From: an uncultured Anaeromyxobacter sp.
GTDB lineage: Bacteria; Myxococcota; Myxococcia; Myxococcales; Anaeromyxobacteraceae
Direction: 5' to 3'
NCBI GenBank assembly: GCA_903874275.1
Contig: CAIQRS010000017.1
Location: 1 to 64,000 of the forward strand
Length of the DNA stretch: 64,000 nucleotides
Position 1 is the first letter of the stretch, and every line of letters starts with the position of its first letter. The position numbers were made by a program, and so were the translations under genes. Below the pieces are notes generated by a model, which worked only from the letters and a program-made list of their open reading frames with translations, ran no database searches and was not told the origin of the DNA. Shown piece by piece: positions 63,736 to 64,000 of this stretch.

Positions 63736-64000
63736 ATGCGCCGCCTCCTCCACGTGGCCGCCCTCGCGGCCGCGCTCGCCTTCGCCGGCCCCGCCTCCGC
63801 CCAGTACACCTTCATGCCGCCCGACCAGCAGCCGCCTCCGCTGCGGCTCGAGGGCTGGAGCAACGTCCTGCGGGTGAACGTGGGGGCCGGGTTCTACAAC
63901 TCCGACTGGTACGTCTGCTCCTATGGGTGGTCCTGCGCCACGACCTCCTACGCGAGCTTCATCCCGTTCCTGGTCGGGCCCCAGATCGACATCCACCTGG
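63736..64000 (+). CDS. Secreted protein, 3' truncated by window edge
   Basis: An ATG at 63736 with AAAAGGGG upstream opens a frame that runs off the end. The first 22 residues (MRRLLHVAALAAALAFAGPASA) are a cleavable signal peptide. About 65 further residues include a Tyr/Trp-rich stretch with two cysteines (FYNSDWYVCSYGWSCATTSYASF) and alternate like an outer-membrane beta barrel (NVLRVNVGAGFYNSDWY). Family not identifiable from this part. Confidence 0.75.
   Translation, partial: MRRLLHVAALAAALAFAGPASAQYTFMPPDQQPPPLRLEGWSNVLRVNVGAGFYNSDWYVCSYGWSCATTSYASFIPFLVGPQIDIHL

Overview
The window is very GC-rich and tightly packed with genes. Start codons are often GTG or TTG, lipoproteins are frequent, and one CxxCH-rich multiheme cytochrome is present. 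With heme A synthesis, a FYDLN-acid protein, PilZ, hemerythrin, an MJ0042-finger protein and a PHA regulator, this points to the chromosome of a metal-respiring, Anaeromyxobacter-like member of the Myxococcota. That placement is inferred from gene content, not from a marker gene. I see no prophage, insertion sequence, CRISPR array or rRNA.

Layout. 1-9.3 kb: end of a multiheme cytochrome, PilZ protein, M28 peptidase, membrane protein, lipoproteins and a first TatA. 9.3-18 kb: RecQ-type helicase, large MscS channel, NikR, RND transporter, DUF1295 enzyme, hemerythrin. 18-21.5 kb: tRNA-Ala(CGC), then the heme O/heme A and oxidase-assembly operon with a divergent secreted cupredoxin-like protein. 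21.2-24.3 kb: FYDLN protein, ttcA, deoC, deoB.

24.3-43.5 kb is the most interesting part: a sulfur-acquisition island. It holds a serine acetyltransferase, a catalytically degenerate ATP-sulfurylase-like protein, two complete NitT/TauT(Ssu)-type ABC transporters, two O-acetylhomoserine sulfhydrylases, a CBS-domain cysteine synthase, a MoeB-rhodanese protein, a CoA-binding protein, three CoA ligases and an enoyl-CoA hydratase-like enzyme. A 14-bp near-palindrome, TCCRYKATRNNGGA, recurs in six of its intergenic regions, usually on or beside a recognisable promoter. I read this as one regulon under an unidentified DNA-binding regulator. The mix of sulfonate-type transporters and CoA ligases suggests uptake and CoA activation of an organosulfur acid that supplies sulfur for cysteine and homocysteine.

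43.5-51 kb: YjbQ protein, a pair of ArsA/Get3-like ATPases, a small helical protein, a ParA-like ATPase and the polyhydroxyalkanoate regulator PhaR with a palindrome at its predicted transcription start; then an MJ0042-finger protein, a repeat protein, a second TatA and a GDPD phosphodiesterase. 51-58.4 kb: operon of MATE exporter, RtcB RNA ligase, methyltransferase and YyaL-type thioredoxin protein, then an MFS exporter. 58.4-64 kb: RHH-PIN toxin-antitoxin pair, ruvC-ruvA-ruvB interrupted by an antisense lipoprotein gene, a rhomboid protease, lpxC with a long hairpin-bearing leader, and the start of a secreted protein cut by the window edge.
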